This document shows, one piece after another, positions 11,293 to 23,500 of a DNA stretch of 64,000 nt. The DNA is from Heterotrichella gracilis (lineage: Eukaryota; Sar; Xanthophyceae; Tribonematales; Xanthonemataceae). Numbering within the stretch: the first letter of the stretch is position 1; every line of letters begins with the position of its first letter. The stretch lies in contig JAULBX010026607.1 in NCBI GenBank assembly GCA_032358255.1, positions 1-64,000 on the forward strand, in the 5' to 3' direction. A program made the translations under genes and the position numbers. The notes below the pieces were generated by a model. The model did no database searches and was not told the DNA's origin. It saw nothing but the letters and a program-made list of their open reading frames with translations.

Positions 11293-14200
11293 ATGTCGAG
11301 CAGGACCGTGCTGCTGACGGACGCTTTGCAACAGCCAGCCGTGCCCGCGTATCTGGATCACAGCAACCAGATCGCCGTTGGCGTGCTCACCAAGTTTGTC
11401 AACTTTGGAAAGGGTAAGGCACCTGGAACATAAGTGTGAGGTTCTTGGGACAGCTAGTTTGACAAACCTCACTGACAATTGGCCATTTGCAGGTTGGCGA
11501 CAACGGTTGTTTGCTCTGCAGAACGGTGTACTCCGATACTACAAGGCGAGTCGTCTGTTTGTTCAAGTAGTGCATGGCAGCAGTGTATTGTGCGTGCAGG
11601 GCTGAACCACCCAACTGGTATGCGTTGCAGATTCATGGCTTGACCCGTGTGAACGTATACCTTCTGATTGAGAGCCTGCAGCTGGAAGGAGAGGTGACCA
11701 GAATCGGCACCGAGGTGGCGGTTCTAGAGAACCTGCATAAACAGTGAGTTTTGGTGGCATTTCCAGAATGCGTTGTAACCCTGTGTTGGCAGTGCTCCAA
11801 CTGATCTCACGGCACAAACGCAGGGAGCCGATTCCTACCAGTGCCCAGTACCGTCCAGAGCCGCATGGCGAGCTGCATCTACAGGTGGGGTGCCAGGGAG
11901 TGGTAGGGAAGCCTGACTGTCTGTCAAACTCCTGCTTGCTGAACCTCCCCCGCCCTCCCAGGTTGCCAAGGTGGAAGAGGTGGACTATGACGACAAGAAG
12001 TTCAACATCCACTCTGGCACCAAGACGATACAGGTCAGGACAGAAACAAAAGAAGACAGGTGGGCCTGGTTGGACGCACTACGAATCCAAAAGGTAAAGG
12101 CTTGTACTGCTACTCCCCATTGCCCCTGGCAACACAGCACTTGTGACTTGTATGGGCCTCTAGCAAGCCAGTCCCTGTAACACGTGGTTTTCTGTGCAGG
12201 GTGCTTGGGAGGGGTTGACACCAAGGCTGGCTGGTGTGCTCAACACCTCAAGCTTCTCACAGTACGTGCCCTGTGCTTTCCTGCTTGACCTTGCCTGCTC
12301 AAGCTGCTAGTTTCCCTTGTAACGGAAGGAATTTCTGCTGCAGCGTTGCCAAGCGAGATGAGGAGTTTATGCAGCTGCTGGACCGCGTGAGCAAGAAGCT
12401 GGCTGAGAAGGGCGCCTCCAAGGATGTGGCTGTGTATGTGGAGGACATATTGACGCAACAGCACCAGCGCATCCACGAGCACATGACAGCTGAGGTGGAG
12501 AAGCGCAGGCTGCTACTGGACCACATCAAGGGGCTGGAGGTGAGGGTTAGCAGGCCGGCTTTGAGTGGGTGTCAAAGCCACTGTCACCGCATTGTTCAAC
12601 TGTCAATGCTTGGTGTCGAAACGCCCTCACAACAGTGCACCTCAGCTCTGTCAATGGCTACACAAGTAGTGTGTGTTTCACACACATACTGTTAGAAGCA
12701 AACAACAAACCATACAACTGGTGTGACAAGGCTTGTGCATTCCTGGTGCGTCCATACCTCAACTGGCTGCAAAACCAATTTGGTGTTGGGAATGGGCTGC
12801 ATAGATGTTGATCCGAGCGGGAATTATTTGGAGTCTAGGTTTAGGCTGACCACTGCCCCTTGGACACTCACTGCAAGGGGGAATTGTCTAGGGTTTAGGG
12901 ATTTAGGTGTAGGGTTTATGCTGACCACTGCCCTTGGACGTGCAGAACACCAAGCGGGAGCTGGAGACCGCCATGGTTGTGGAAAACCAGCTGGCGCACA
13001 CGGGAATTTCCACCAACGGCAGTGGCGCGTTGCCAGCAAACGGCTCGAGCGATCAGTCGGATGCCGAAGATGATGACGACGTGGGTTCATGCCTGGAGGA
13101 AGACATGGATGACGAATTCCACGATGCCATCTCGATCTCTAGTCGGAGCTACAGCATGGAGAGCCTCCAAGACGCTGAGATGACAGAGCCCACGCAAGCG
13201 CTGGCACAACCGGGACCCCTGCGAGAGCCGGAGTGGCTGAGGTACAAACAGCTGCAACCCTTGTCTCCGTATCCAGCCAATGAGTGTCCCTTTGCAGTGG
13301 CTACCCAAATCGTTGCAGTTGCATGGCATGTGGCAGCAGTCTTGTGTACAGGGCGGAGGGCCCCCCCTCAGCGCCATACCGGCCCCTCCACCTCCATTGC
13401 ATGTGACACCAGGTGCATGGCACGTGACACCATCCCCGTGTGCAGGGCCGAGGGCTCCCCTCCCCGGCGCCGCACCGGCCTCCCAACCCCCCTGGAGCGC
13501 GAGCGCAGCGTGAGCCTGTGGTCCATCATCAAGGACATGGTTGGCAAGGACCTGACGCGCGTGTGCCTGCCGGTGAACTTCAACGAGCCGCTGTCTGCGC
13601 TGCAGAAGACCGCGGAGGACATGGAGTACAGCGACCTGCTGGACCAGGTAGGGGTGGCGACAGCTTAGGGTTTAGGGTTTGGGGCATGGAGTACAGCGAG
13701 CTGCTGGACCAGGTAGGGGTGGTGACTGCATGCTACCAGGTACACAGTTCCCATTGAACCAGGTACACGGGTACATCTTTCTAGGACACATGCTACTAGA
13801 TCGCATGCATCTACATGCACAACCCTGACACTGTACCAGCTCACTACCAACAGCATCGTCCGCATTCCACGATGTCATGGAGTCCTCATCTTATGATGCA
13901 TGGTCACGAGGTGCGTCCACTGGCTACGAGTCTGCGCCAGGCAGGGCGGCGACCGTCACCTCGCTGCCACTGAGAAGGGCTTGTGGGAGCTGCGTTGTTG
14001 TACCTGTTCACTCATCGTAATTGTGTGCACTGCAGGCTGCTAGCCATCCCAAGGGCAGCGTTGAGCGGCTGCTGTGCGTGGCGGCGTTTGCTGTGAGTGG
14101 CTACGCAGGGACGGTGGGGAGGACGACCAAGCCATTCAACCCGCTGCTGGGGGAGACGTATGAGCTGATCTGTCATGAGAAGGTGAGGCCTGGATGCAAT

Positions 14201-16282
14201 TTGCGTGCTGCTTGATTGGCTTCCGCATCCCGACACAAGAGGATGGTTGCAGCGTCATCCGCCATGGTCACTAGCTGCTTTGCACATATGCAGAAATGGT
14301 ATTAACCATAGATTGCTGGAACGCATGCAACTGACCAACTGCCAAGACGGAAGCGAGTGGCGCAGGCTGCATGAGGTCGATTGCTGTACTGCTGGAACAC
14401 ATGTAACTATGGAACTCATCACCAGCTGTCGTCCTGAAACGCTGTTGGCTGTGCAGGGCTGGAGGTTCTTCTCCGAGAAGGTGAGCCACCACCCCACCAT
14501 CGTGGCGGCCTACTGCGAGGGCAGGCGGTGGGTGCTGGAGGGCGACGCGGAGGTCAAGTCCAAGTTCTGGGGTCGCAGCATCGAGCTGCACCCCGAGGGC
14601 CTGCTTGCGCTCACCTTTGACGACGGGGAGGTCATCCAGTGGAACAAGGTGATCACCTCCATCAATAACCTCATCCTGGGCAAGATCTACGTGGACCACG
14701 GGGGCATCATGCGAGTGCGAAGCGCCACCACAGGCCTCACCGCCAAGATCAAGTTCAAGGAGCAGGGCCTCATCCTGGACAGGAACCCACACCAGGTAGG
14801 GCGGCGTGGGGGACCAGGTTGTATTGCAACTCCACATGCAACGCTGGGTGCAGAACTTAATATTGCGTAGCTGTCATGCGCGTTGATGAATGGTCTGGCC
14901 GCAAGTTTATAAGGGGTCGGGTTGCTTCAGAATGGGCTGTGCAGTGGGCGTAGCGGGGGTAGACACATGCCTATAATACTCAACTCTGGTGGGAGGTGTG
15001 CACATGGCAGGCGCCTGACACTCCATTGTGGCCAGGCTGTGTTCCTCACCCTGCGCTCGGCCCTGCATCCATGGTACAGCATCCCGACTGTGTTTCCTTT
15101 TCGCAGGTGAAAGGCCAGCTGGAGAAGGGCAAGGAGAAGTTCGATCTGCCCGTCATACATGGCCACTGGGACAAGGCGCTGTTTGCAGACCTGCCCAACG
15201 GCACCCAGGTAGGGGGATGCAGGATTGTAATTGTGGTTAGCTTGTAATTATGGTGTAATTGGTATGGTACATGTACATGTAATTGTCATTTGTTATTGGA
15301 CCGATTGATTGGCTAGTCCCAGCGCCAGGGCTTGTCTGTCACTGTTCCCAGTGTGGCAGATGGTGGCAAGTCGAGGTGCACATCTGTGCTACCCATTCAC
15401 CCGACACTCGTCCATGGAGAATTGGAGCAAGGCAGCATGTGATGCCTGTTACTACAAGTCCTTCTCATTAGCTTTGGCTCCCCGCTGCTCCCAGGTGAAG
15501 CTGTGGGAGAAGAGCCCGCCCGCTCCCGACCCCACCAAGTACAACTGGGGCACCTTCACCATGATCCTTAACGAGGTGACACCGGGCCTGGAGGACAAGA
15601 TCGCGCCCACAGACTGCCGGCTGAGGCCCGACCAGCACTGCCTGGAGCTGGGCATGTATGACATGGTAGGTGAAAGGGCACACACAAGCCATGGCTACGC
15701 TGTATAATGCGTAGGTACTGCATGCCTTGTAAGATCCAAAGCTGGCCACCGCCTTGGTATGATTACAGTATTTGGATGAGAAATCCCGTTTGGAAGGGTG
15801 GTTGATGATTATGGGGCCATGTCGAGGTGAAGTGTTGCCCGGCTGGTATGATGCACCAGTTTGGCGAATGCATGTGACATTTGGGTGGTCAATGGCTTGG
15901 ATGTGAATGATAGAAGTGCACGTCATGTAGGCACCATTCGGTGGATGCGCCCCTGCTGGCATGTGATTGTACAACTGCAAAGTAAGAAACAGAATGGTTT
16001 CTAAGCCGAGCACGGGCGTATGCCTAAATCAATGCATTTTGCAATCGTGCTGTAACTGTTGCTTGTGCTTGTTTCCAGGCCAACAAGGAGAAGCAGCGGC
16101 TGGAGCAGAAGCAGCGCGCCGCACGCAAGGCAGCGGAGCAGGGGGAGCCAATTAAGCCACGCTGGTTTGATGTCCTGCCGCCGCACCCAAAGAACGAGGC
16201 CCTGTCGTTCAGGTACAAGGGGGGGTACTGGGAGGCCAGGGCGCAGGGCAAGTACCAGGGCTGCCGGGACATCTTTGGGTGA
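11293..16282 (+). CDS. oxysterol-binding-protein-related protein (PH + ORD)
   Basis: ORP proteins move sterols or phosphoinositides between membranes at contact sites. Fourteen exons: 11293-11413, 11493-11545, 11631-11743, 11824-11884, 11962-12093, 12200-12261, 12344-12539, 12946-13241, 13446-13647, 14036-14182, 14457-14795, 15107-15208, 15495-15665, 16079-16282. All phases close, giving about 732 aa. A PH domain fills about residues 28-150 ([20 protein letters not shown] to DRWAWLDAL). A helical segment and an acidic Ser-rich linker follow. The lipid-binding ORD runs from about 365 to the end, with NPLLGETYE near 450 and the family signature as EKVSHHPTI near 468 (usual form EQVSHHPP). Intron 2 uses a GC donor at 11546, forced by reading phase. 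No FFAT motif is obvious. Two introns and one exon end carry duplicated edges. Confidence 0.96.
12820..12939 (+). repeat. duplicated intron 3' end with TTTAGGG words
   Basis: Two related units, about 12820-12869 and 12880-12939, share GGGAATT, a TTTAGG-type stretch and a CTGACCACTGCCC block. The second runs into the functional acceptor before exon 8 (12946). Degenerate TTTAGGG words occupy 12889-12918. Confidence 0.75.
13340..13397 (+). repeat. echo of ORP exon 9 start with acceptor
   Basis: A TGTACAG acceptor ending at 13351 is followed by about 46 nt resembling the start of exon 9 (working acceptor ends 13445), 94 bp upstream. The GGAGGGC, CTC and ACCGGCC blocks are shared with substitutions. 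The echo could act as a decoy 3' splice site. Confidence 0.75.
13664..13730 (+). repeat. echo of ORP exon 9 end and donor, joined by TTTAGGGTTTAGGG
   Basis: The last 27 nt of exon 9 plus the donor GTAGGGGTGG (13621-13657) recur at 13686-13722, offset 65 bp, with a single mismatch in the exon part. The gap between the copies is almost wholly TTAGGGTTTAGGGTTTGGGG (13666-13685). This is the cleanest case of a telomere-like joint between an exon edge and its copy. Confidence 0.92.
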
Positions 16283-17592
16283 GGGCTGGGCAGCCGGGAG
16301 CATGTGAAGGGGGGTGTTATGCAAGGGAGGTGGGGCAGAGGGGCATTAGTAGACAGGGTAGGTCTTTTGTAGAAGGGTAGGTGGTTGGAATTTGCAGGCA
16401 GGCAATGTGCAGGCTTGGGTGGATGATTGGTGGTGTAATCTCCGACAGTGCATGCCGTCACTGTTCAGACATGTAGGCGGTTTGGGGTGGACCACAAGAA
16501 CTTGCAGTACTTGTTATTAGTTGGCATCAGCGGCACAGCAGGATTGAAATTTCATTTTAATGAGGATGTCACGGGTCGGCCTGCAGACGTCAGACTGCAT
16601 TATTTGCGGTTCAGCTGCTGGTGCGTGTATGAATCAGTCAACATGTTAACTTTTGTTGCCCTGAATATGTGTAGTCATTGTACCCCAGGTTCTTTGCCAT
16701 TGCTTGCTCTGCTGTGGAGCATGATCATGATGGGCATGGCAGTTTGTTGTTACTATTAGGCAATCACATCGGACCCCGTAATACATGTTCAAATTGCTGG
16801 GCACTGATGTTGGTCGTTTTCTGTCGGGGGCTAGTGGTATATTTTAACACTTTCAAAGGATAGGCTGATGACCAGCACTGCTCTAGCAATATGTTTGCAA
16901 GGTGATGTACCACGCATTACGATGTCTCGGTCACTAGGACTTGACAGTATCACACAAACTTTTTTTATGCTATGCTTCCTGATCAGAATGATAACATAAT
17001 GTAGTGCATGCAGCTGCACCTGGACCAGCAAAAACTCTATATTTTTAACCAGACAACAACTGCCCACTACCGGTAGTTTTTGCTGCCCCCTACTTTTTAG
17101 AGGGTGTTGCTGCATCGTTGTAACCAGATGGCGATGCCGCAAAGATGCTGTAGCATGCTGCACTGCTGTAACCAGAAAAAGGTATTCGTAGACCCTCAGT
17201 GAGGCGTTTGTATGTGTGGGTCGGTCACCCATTCCACTCTGGCGACCTTGACCAATACCACCACGCTCCTGTACCCTGCAGGGTTCAGGCAGCCACAGTC
17301 AGGGTTTTGGGTTTGCTGCAACAACCCTGGCGGCGTCCACATGTTTTCTCAGAAACCAGCTCTGTTCCACACGCAAGTGACAAGCAGTCGCTGACACAGA
17401 GCTATATACCCATCTCTCGTGCATCAAACGCTGTGTGGCATACCTTGGGGCGGGAATCCATGCTGATAAATGCAGTGCCGACCACCGACGCACCCGCCAT
17501 CACAATACAATTGGCTTGCGGTGTGGCAGCTTCGTTTCCAGTAGTGATGGCATTGAATTACTAGTTTTCGACGAAACACCTTCTGTACAGCC
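16283..17592. other. intergenic region, ORP to TypA
   Basis: About 1.3 kb between same-strand genes. A TGTAA word at 16434 is well placed as the ORP poly(A) signal. The rest is AT-richer than the coding DNA and has no recognisable exon. Telomere-like words (CAGGGTTCAGG, CAGGGTTTTGGGTTT) occur near 17279-17315. Confidence 0.5.
16434..16438 (+). terminator. candidate TGTAA polyadenylation signal, ORP gene
   Basis: TGTAA, the poly(A) signal known from green algae, occurs 152 nt after the ORP stop codon. The call rests on motif and spacing only. Confidence 0.45.
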
Positions 17593-20500
17593 ATGGCAGG
17601 CGTGGTGCGCCACTTGTTAAGGGCTAGCAGCAGTCATAGGCAGCTAGCCAATGCATTGATATACAGCGGATCTGGGGGACTTGGAAACGAGTTGTGGGCA
17701 GGACCTCAAGTAGCCTGCACGGCTTTGCAAAATAGCCTTGTATTTCTCAAGAGGTCATATGCAAGCTCGTGCGACCCATCACTTATCAGGAACTTCGCCA
17801 TCATAGGTGAGCAAAAGAGTCATACCGGTTGGGCTGTGCATGCATAGCAAATGTGGGTGTCTCACCCCTTTGGCTCAATCCCGCAGCGCACGTCGACCAT
17901 GGCAAGACCACGCTCATGGATAGGCTGCTGTCGCACTGCGGAAGCACGCATTCAGAGGACCGTGTGATGGACAGCAACCAGCTGGAGAAGGAGCGTGGGA
18001 TCACCATCTTCTCAAAGTGCACCTCCTTCCAATACAAGGGGCACACCATCAACGCAGTGGACACGCCGGGGCACGCAGACTTTGGTGGGGAGGTGGAACG
18101 GTGAGGAGCTGACCTGACATTTGACCCCGCATTGATCTGGCATGTTGCAGGAAAATGTGCCCACATACCTCCTTCAATTATCGATACAAGATAGGCTTTC
18201 AAGCTGTGCACCGCGCCACATCGAGGTAGAATACAACAGAAGTACAATTAACAACCAACAATATTACACTTTTGCATCTTCATCCTCCACATCCACACAT
18301 GTTTTTTCGCCCTGGCCAGGGTGCTTGGCATGGTTGACGGGGCGCTGCTGCTGGTTGACGCCAATGAGGGGCCCCTGTCCCAAACCAAGTTCGTGATGGA
18401 GAAGGCCATCCGCCACGGTCTGCGCCCCATCGTGGTGCTCAATAAGGTGGACAGAGACAGCGCCAGCGAGCAGCGGTGCATGGAGGTGGAGACGCACATC
18501 TTCGACCTCTTTGCATCCCTGGGGGGCAGCGAGGAGCAGCTGGATTTCCCGATTCTGTACGCCTCGGCACGGGAGGTGGGTGTGCGGGCGTGGCATTGGC
18601 GGTGGCCGTGGTGCATTGTGCAACCGAATGGCATGGCGTGGGTGTCGTGATGCATGCATGGGTGTCATGGCTACAATTTCCAAATTTTGTGCAAGTCGGG
18701 GCGGGAGGGGCACGTGGGGGTACTGGTTCTGGTTGTTACCCTGCGGATGCATCAGGAAGCCTGGGGCATGGCGTGAGCATTGTGGGGGTTGGCATGCGCT
18801 GGCCATGACGCCACCAGGGGCCAATGGGTATATATAAGCATGGCGGGCATCAGCTGTGAGCGTGGGGGTTAAGAGCACAAGCATGGGGACACGAGAGCAT
18901 GGAGGGGGGTCAGGATGTGTCCCAAATGAACTCAGCATGGCACCCACCATCATCACATCGGGCAGATGTGTACGGCATGACATGTATCAGGCAATTGCAC
19001 CGGACCAGCACCATGCATGACACCAAGTCCACTGCGCCTGAGCTCCCCGTGGTAGGGGGAGACAAACAAGGAGTAAGGGTGCCAGCATGTACCCATGGCC
19101 CATGGACATAGCAGTGCTTTAAACCCCTTCCCCTACCTACGCAGGGCTGGGCCTCGCTTACCCTCCCCAATCGCATGAAGTGTATTAGGCATCGCACCCG
19201 CCCACCATGCATGAAACCAAGTCCACTGCACATGAGCTCCCCGTGGAACATGTACCCACGGGCATAGGGGTGAGTACTTTAAACCCCTTCCCCTACCTCC
19301 CCATAGCAGTGCATTATACCCCTTCCCCTACCTCCGCAGGGCTGGGCCTCCCTCACCCTCCCCAACCGCGTCGGCAACGCCCCCCGGCGGCCCGACAACC
19401 CCATTTTGGACCCCTTGCTGGATGCGATCGTGGAGCACGTGCCCAGCCCCCAGGGCGACCTGGAGGCCCCCTTCTCCATGCTCATTGCAATGATAGACAG
19501 GGACCCCTTCATTGGCCGGATAGCCACCGGGCGGGTGATGTCAGGGAAGGTCAAGGTGGGCGATCGAGTGCACACCATCCGCCACTCAGGTGAGGGGGTG
19601 ATGGTGGGGGGAGATGAAAAGCACACCATTTGACACCCAGGTGTACGAGTAGAGGGTGAAGGGGGCTGACTGAGTGTGCACCATCTCTGCCACCAAGACA
19701 AAAGTGGGTATATTTAATGATGTCGGGGCAGAGCTGGAATGGCAATGAAATTGGTGTGTGCACACATGTGAACCCCCCCCACGCACACTTTCCACCAACC
19801 CCCTTGTTGTGCACACATGGACCCCGATTTCCACCCCCCCAGGCGAGCCTGGCCAGGAGGGCAGGGTTGTGAAGATCATGAAGCGCAGCGCCATGGGGCG
19901 GCTAGACCTGCAGCAGGCTGGGCTGGGGGACATCATAACGATAGCGGGGCTGGAGGATGCGGGGGTGGCAGACACGGTGGCAGCTCCAGAGGTGGAACAG
20001 TGCATACCAGCTGGGGCCATTGACCCGCCCACGCTCAGGTGAGTAGAATATTCAATAACATGAAATATCGTCATGTAATGTTCCATTGTAGTGCATTGTT
20101 TGGTGGCAGTTTTAGACCTCTTGTAGTTGCATGATCTCATCCCACGTCTGCATTGTGGCCTGTGCTTAGGTGTAACTTGACCTAGGATGCGGGGTGGCAG
20201 ACACGGTGGCAGCGCATGAGGTGGAACAGTGCATACCTGCAGGGGCCATCGACCCACCGTATGCGTATGCGAGAGACATACTGGCGAAATTATGATTTGT
20301 TGCTGACTCAGCTTTGGCCTTTCAGTTTGTTTTCTGCGTTTGAAAAATTGAAAATCTCAATGAATCCGTGACGCAAAAGTGCTGTCGAATCTCCCCACCC
20401 ATCCACTGGCCCCAATGTGGGCCTGCTGAACCCCCCACCCCCCTCGCACAGCATGGTTTTCTCCCCCAACGACTCCCCCCTTGCCGGGCGGGAGGGCAAG

Positions 20501-23500
20501 GAGTTGACCGCCAGCAAGATAGGGGAGCGACTGGCCCGGGAGGCGGAGACCAGCGTGTCGCTCAAGCTGTATCCGGTGCCCGGGGGAGGGGAGGCGTTTG
20601 AGGTGCAGGCCAGGGGGGAGCTGCAGCTGTCGCTACTCATTGGTGGGTGGACACCGCATCATTTATTCTGTTCTCTTGTTGGTGTGTGGCTGGATTAGAT
20701 GGCAGTGTGTCACAGGAATTCGTCTGAGGTTGACCAAAATGTACAATCCGGGTTCGACTACCTAATGCTTTTCTTCATTTATGGTAAATTGGTAGCATTG
20801 TTTGAGTTTTTGGGAATAAGTTTGGTAATTACCGGATTATGGGCCAATCCCTTGCTGTGTGGGTACTCGTTGGCAATTGCTGGTGCACAATGCGCCTTGC
20901 AAATGCTGTTCCTGCGCTGGTGGTTTCTGACACCTCTGTGCGTGTGTTGGTACAGAGAACATGCGGCGAGAGGGTTTTGAGCTGTCGGTGTCGCCGCCCA
21001 AGGTGGTCATGCGGTGAGTGTGGGTTTGGGTGGCTGAAGCTTAAGGGTTTTAGAGTGGCAATGCAGTTAATTGTGGAAGGGGGGCAATGCGAGGAGGGCC
21101 GGGGGAAGCACAATGCCAACCATGATTCACATCAGGCCATGTGCACCCACCACCTGCACAGTTGCCCATTCAATCCTCCCTCGCCCGAACTCACACCCCC
21201 GCCCACGCCTGAGACATGCACCATCCCTCCCCCTGCAGCGAGGAGGGCGGCAAGAAGCTCGAGCCCATTGAGGATGTTGTGTGTGAGGTGCCGGATGAGA
21301 ACTCCGGCGAGCTGATTGAGGCCATGTCAGTGCGCAAGGCGGAGGTAGGGTTCACCGCGGTCCATAAACCCTAGAGGGGGTCAGCGGCATTTTTTGCATG
21401 GACCCCACACACCTTGCAGCGGGCCCATCACGCGGGTATGCCTCCTGCAGGCGGTTTCCCTGTCATGTAAACTCTTTGACATGCAGGGAATTGTGTGCGG
21501 TGGCAGGTTGTGCCGGTAGCGCATGCGATGTTTCAAATATAATAGGACGTTTTGTATGCATCTTTCCACTCCCTTCCCATGTGCAGCTCCTTGAGATGCT
21601 CCCCACTGAGGAGGAGGGCAGGCAGCACCTCATTTTCAAGTGCCCGCTCGCTCCCTCATCGACCCCCAATCCCTGTTCTCGACAACTGCATGTCCACCCC
21701 CAACCTCTTCTCCCATCTCTGTGATATGCTTGCCTAGGATGCATCAAAGTGGACAGACAAACAGTACTCATGAGTGCACACTATTATCCTAACCTGGCCT
21801 TATTCCATTTCCCCGCAGCTCCTCGAGATGCTCCCCACTGAGGAGGCAGGCAGGCAGCGCCTGATCTTCACGTGCCCCGCGCGCTCCCTCATCGGCTTCC
21901 GCTCCCTTTTCTCAACCATGACGCGCGGCCAGGGCATCATGCAGCGCGCCTTCCGGGAGTATGGGCCCTTCAGGGGGCCGCTGGACAGGGTGCGCAAGGG
22001 GGTGCTGGTGGCAACGGCAGGTGCGGGCGGGGGTGTGGGGGGGTTATGTGCAGGGTTAACGGTTTTAGCGACTTTGTTCGGGTTTTGGGCAGCTGGATAG
22101 GATGCGCAAGGGGGTGCTGGTGGCCACGGCAGGTGAGGGTGGGGAGGTGTTAGGGCGTAGGGTTTGGGGCCAGTGGAAGGGGTGCGCAAAGAGTCAGTGG
22201 TGACACCATATACCTACCCACCTTCTCATGCGTTCAACCCTGCCCCTCCTCACTCGCCAACCCTTGGTACCAGCTCCTTATCTAACACCTGCCCACCCTC
22301 CCCCACCCCACCCCATCGCCCCACCCAATCCGCCCCACCCCCCGCAGACGGGCGCGCCACCACCTACGCTCTGGGCGACCTGCAGCCCCGCGGTGTGCTG
22401 TTCACCGCCCCCCAGCAGGAGGTGTATGCGGGCATGATAGTGGGGGAGCACAGTAGGGAGAACGACCTGGAGGTGGGTGGGCGGGGGACGTTGTGGTTGT
22501 GGTGATTACGGGTCCGAGAATGTGCATCGTGCTCCCATGGGGCAGGGTGAATACACGTGACAAAGTCTACAATAGTTGCAGAATGTAGCCGTCTTTGTAG
22601 TGTTTTCTGCTCAACTTGAAGGTCCATTTCCTGGGATGCAGCCATGGGGAACTCCTAGCAAACCCTACATTCCCACATGCCATGCCATCAGCTAAAAGAT
22701 TAATAACCATTGAAGATGTGCACCACATCCTGCGCTATTCACCTGATCACTTGCCTGATTGCATGGCTGATCACATGGCTGACCCTGGCGCTGCACAGAA
22801 AGAGGGGGCGTTGGCGATGAAAAAAAACATAGGACGGTAGCATAGAGCCGTTATTCTGGTTCACTGCTGACAACACTAGCTAACCCAGCTCTTTGAGCCC
22901 TGCCCTCCCCGCCGTCCTCAGCTTGGTCTATACCTAACAGTTCATCCCTCTCAACCCTTGAGAAGCTGATCACAAGCCTCCCTGGCCCCTAAGCCTTTAA
23001 TACCTGCCTTTGACACCCTCCAGGATGTACATGGTGCGCTGTCAACCACATATCCACACCCTAGACCCTAAACCCCCTTGCAGGTGAACGCCGCGCGTGA
23101 GAAGAAGCTGACCAATGTGCGGTCCGCCAACAACGACGACAAGGTGTACCTGGCGCCACCCAGGGAGATGACGCTGGAGGATGCAATAGGTGGGAGGGGG
23201 AAGGGGGGTTTTGTATGTTGGGGGGGGAGTGCTGGATGACAAAATGTGATACGGGGAGGAACATTTAGTGAAGGCGGGAGGCACCTGTGGCGTGAGGTGT
23301 GCGATGGGGAAGGTGGGGCGCGTGGCGCAGGGGGGGGCACGCGAGTCACTGGAGTGGGTGGTGGTGCCTGGCCATTGGAGGAGGTGCGCAGTAAAATGGC
23401 ACATGGAGGCTCATGCGCAGGCGCTGCACTGCTGGGATGTGGCCAGGTGGCGCACTGTGACCTGGTGGCAGCTTGCATGACAGTGCACTGCTGCGTTGCG

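Noticed and set aside
13664-13690. Chromosome end (true telomere)
   Set aside because: Only one to three degenerate TTTAGGG units occur at each site, always inside the gene landscape. They are interstitial.
14271-14837. 188-codon minus-strand frame inside ORP exon 11
   Set aside because: The plus strand encodes the conserved ORD there. The antisense frame is a by-product of codon bias.
20740-20770. tRNA-like B box (GGTTCGACTAC)
   Set aside because: No A box at the right distance and no acceptor or anticodon stem can be paired. The same holds near 24866 and 36356.
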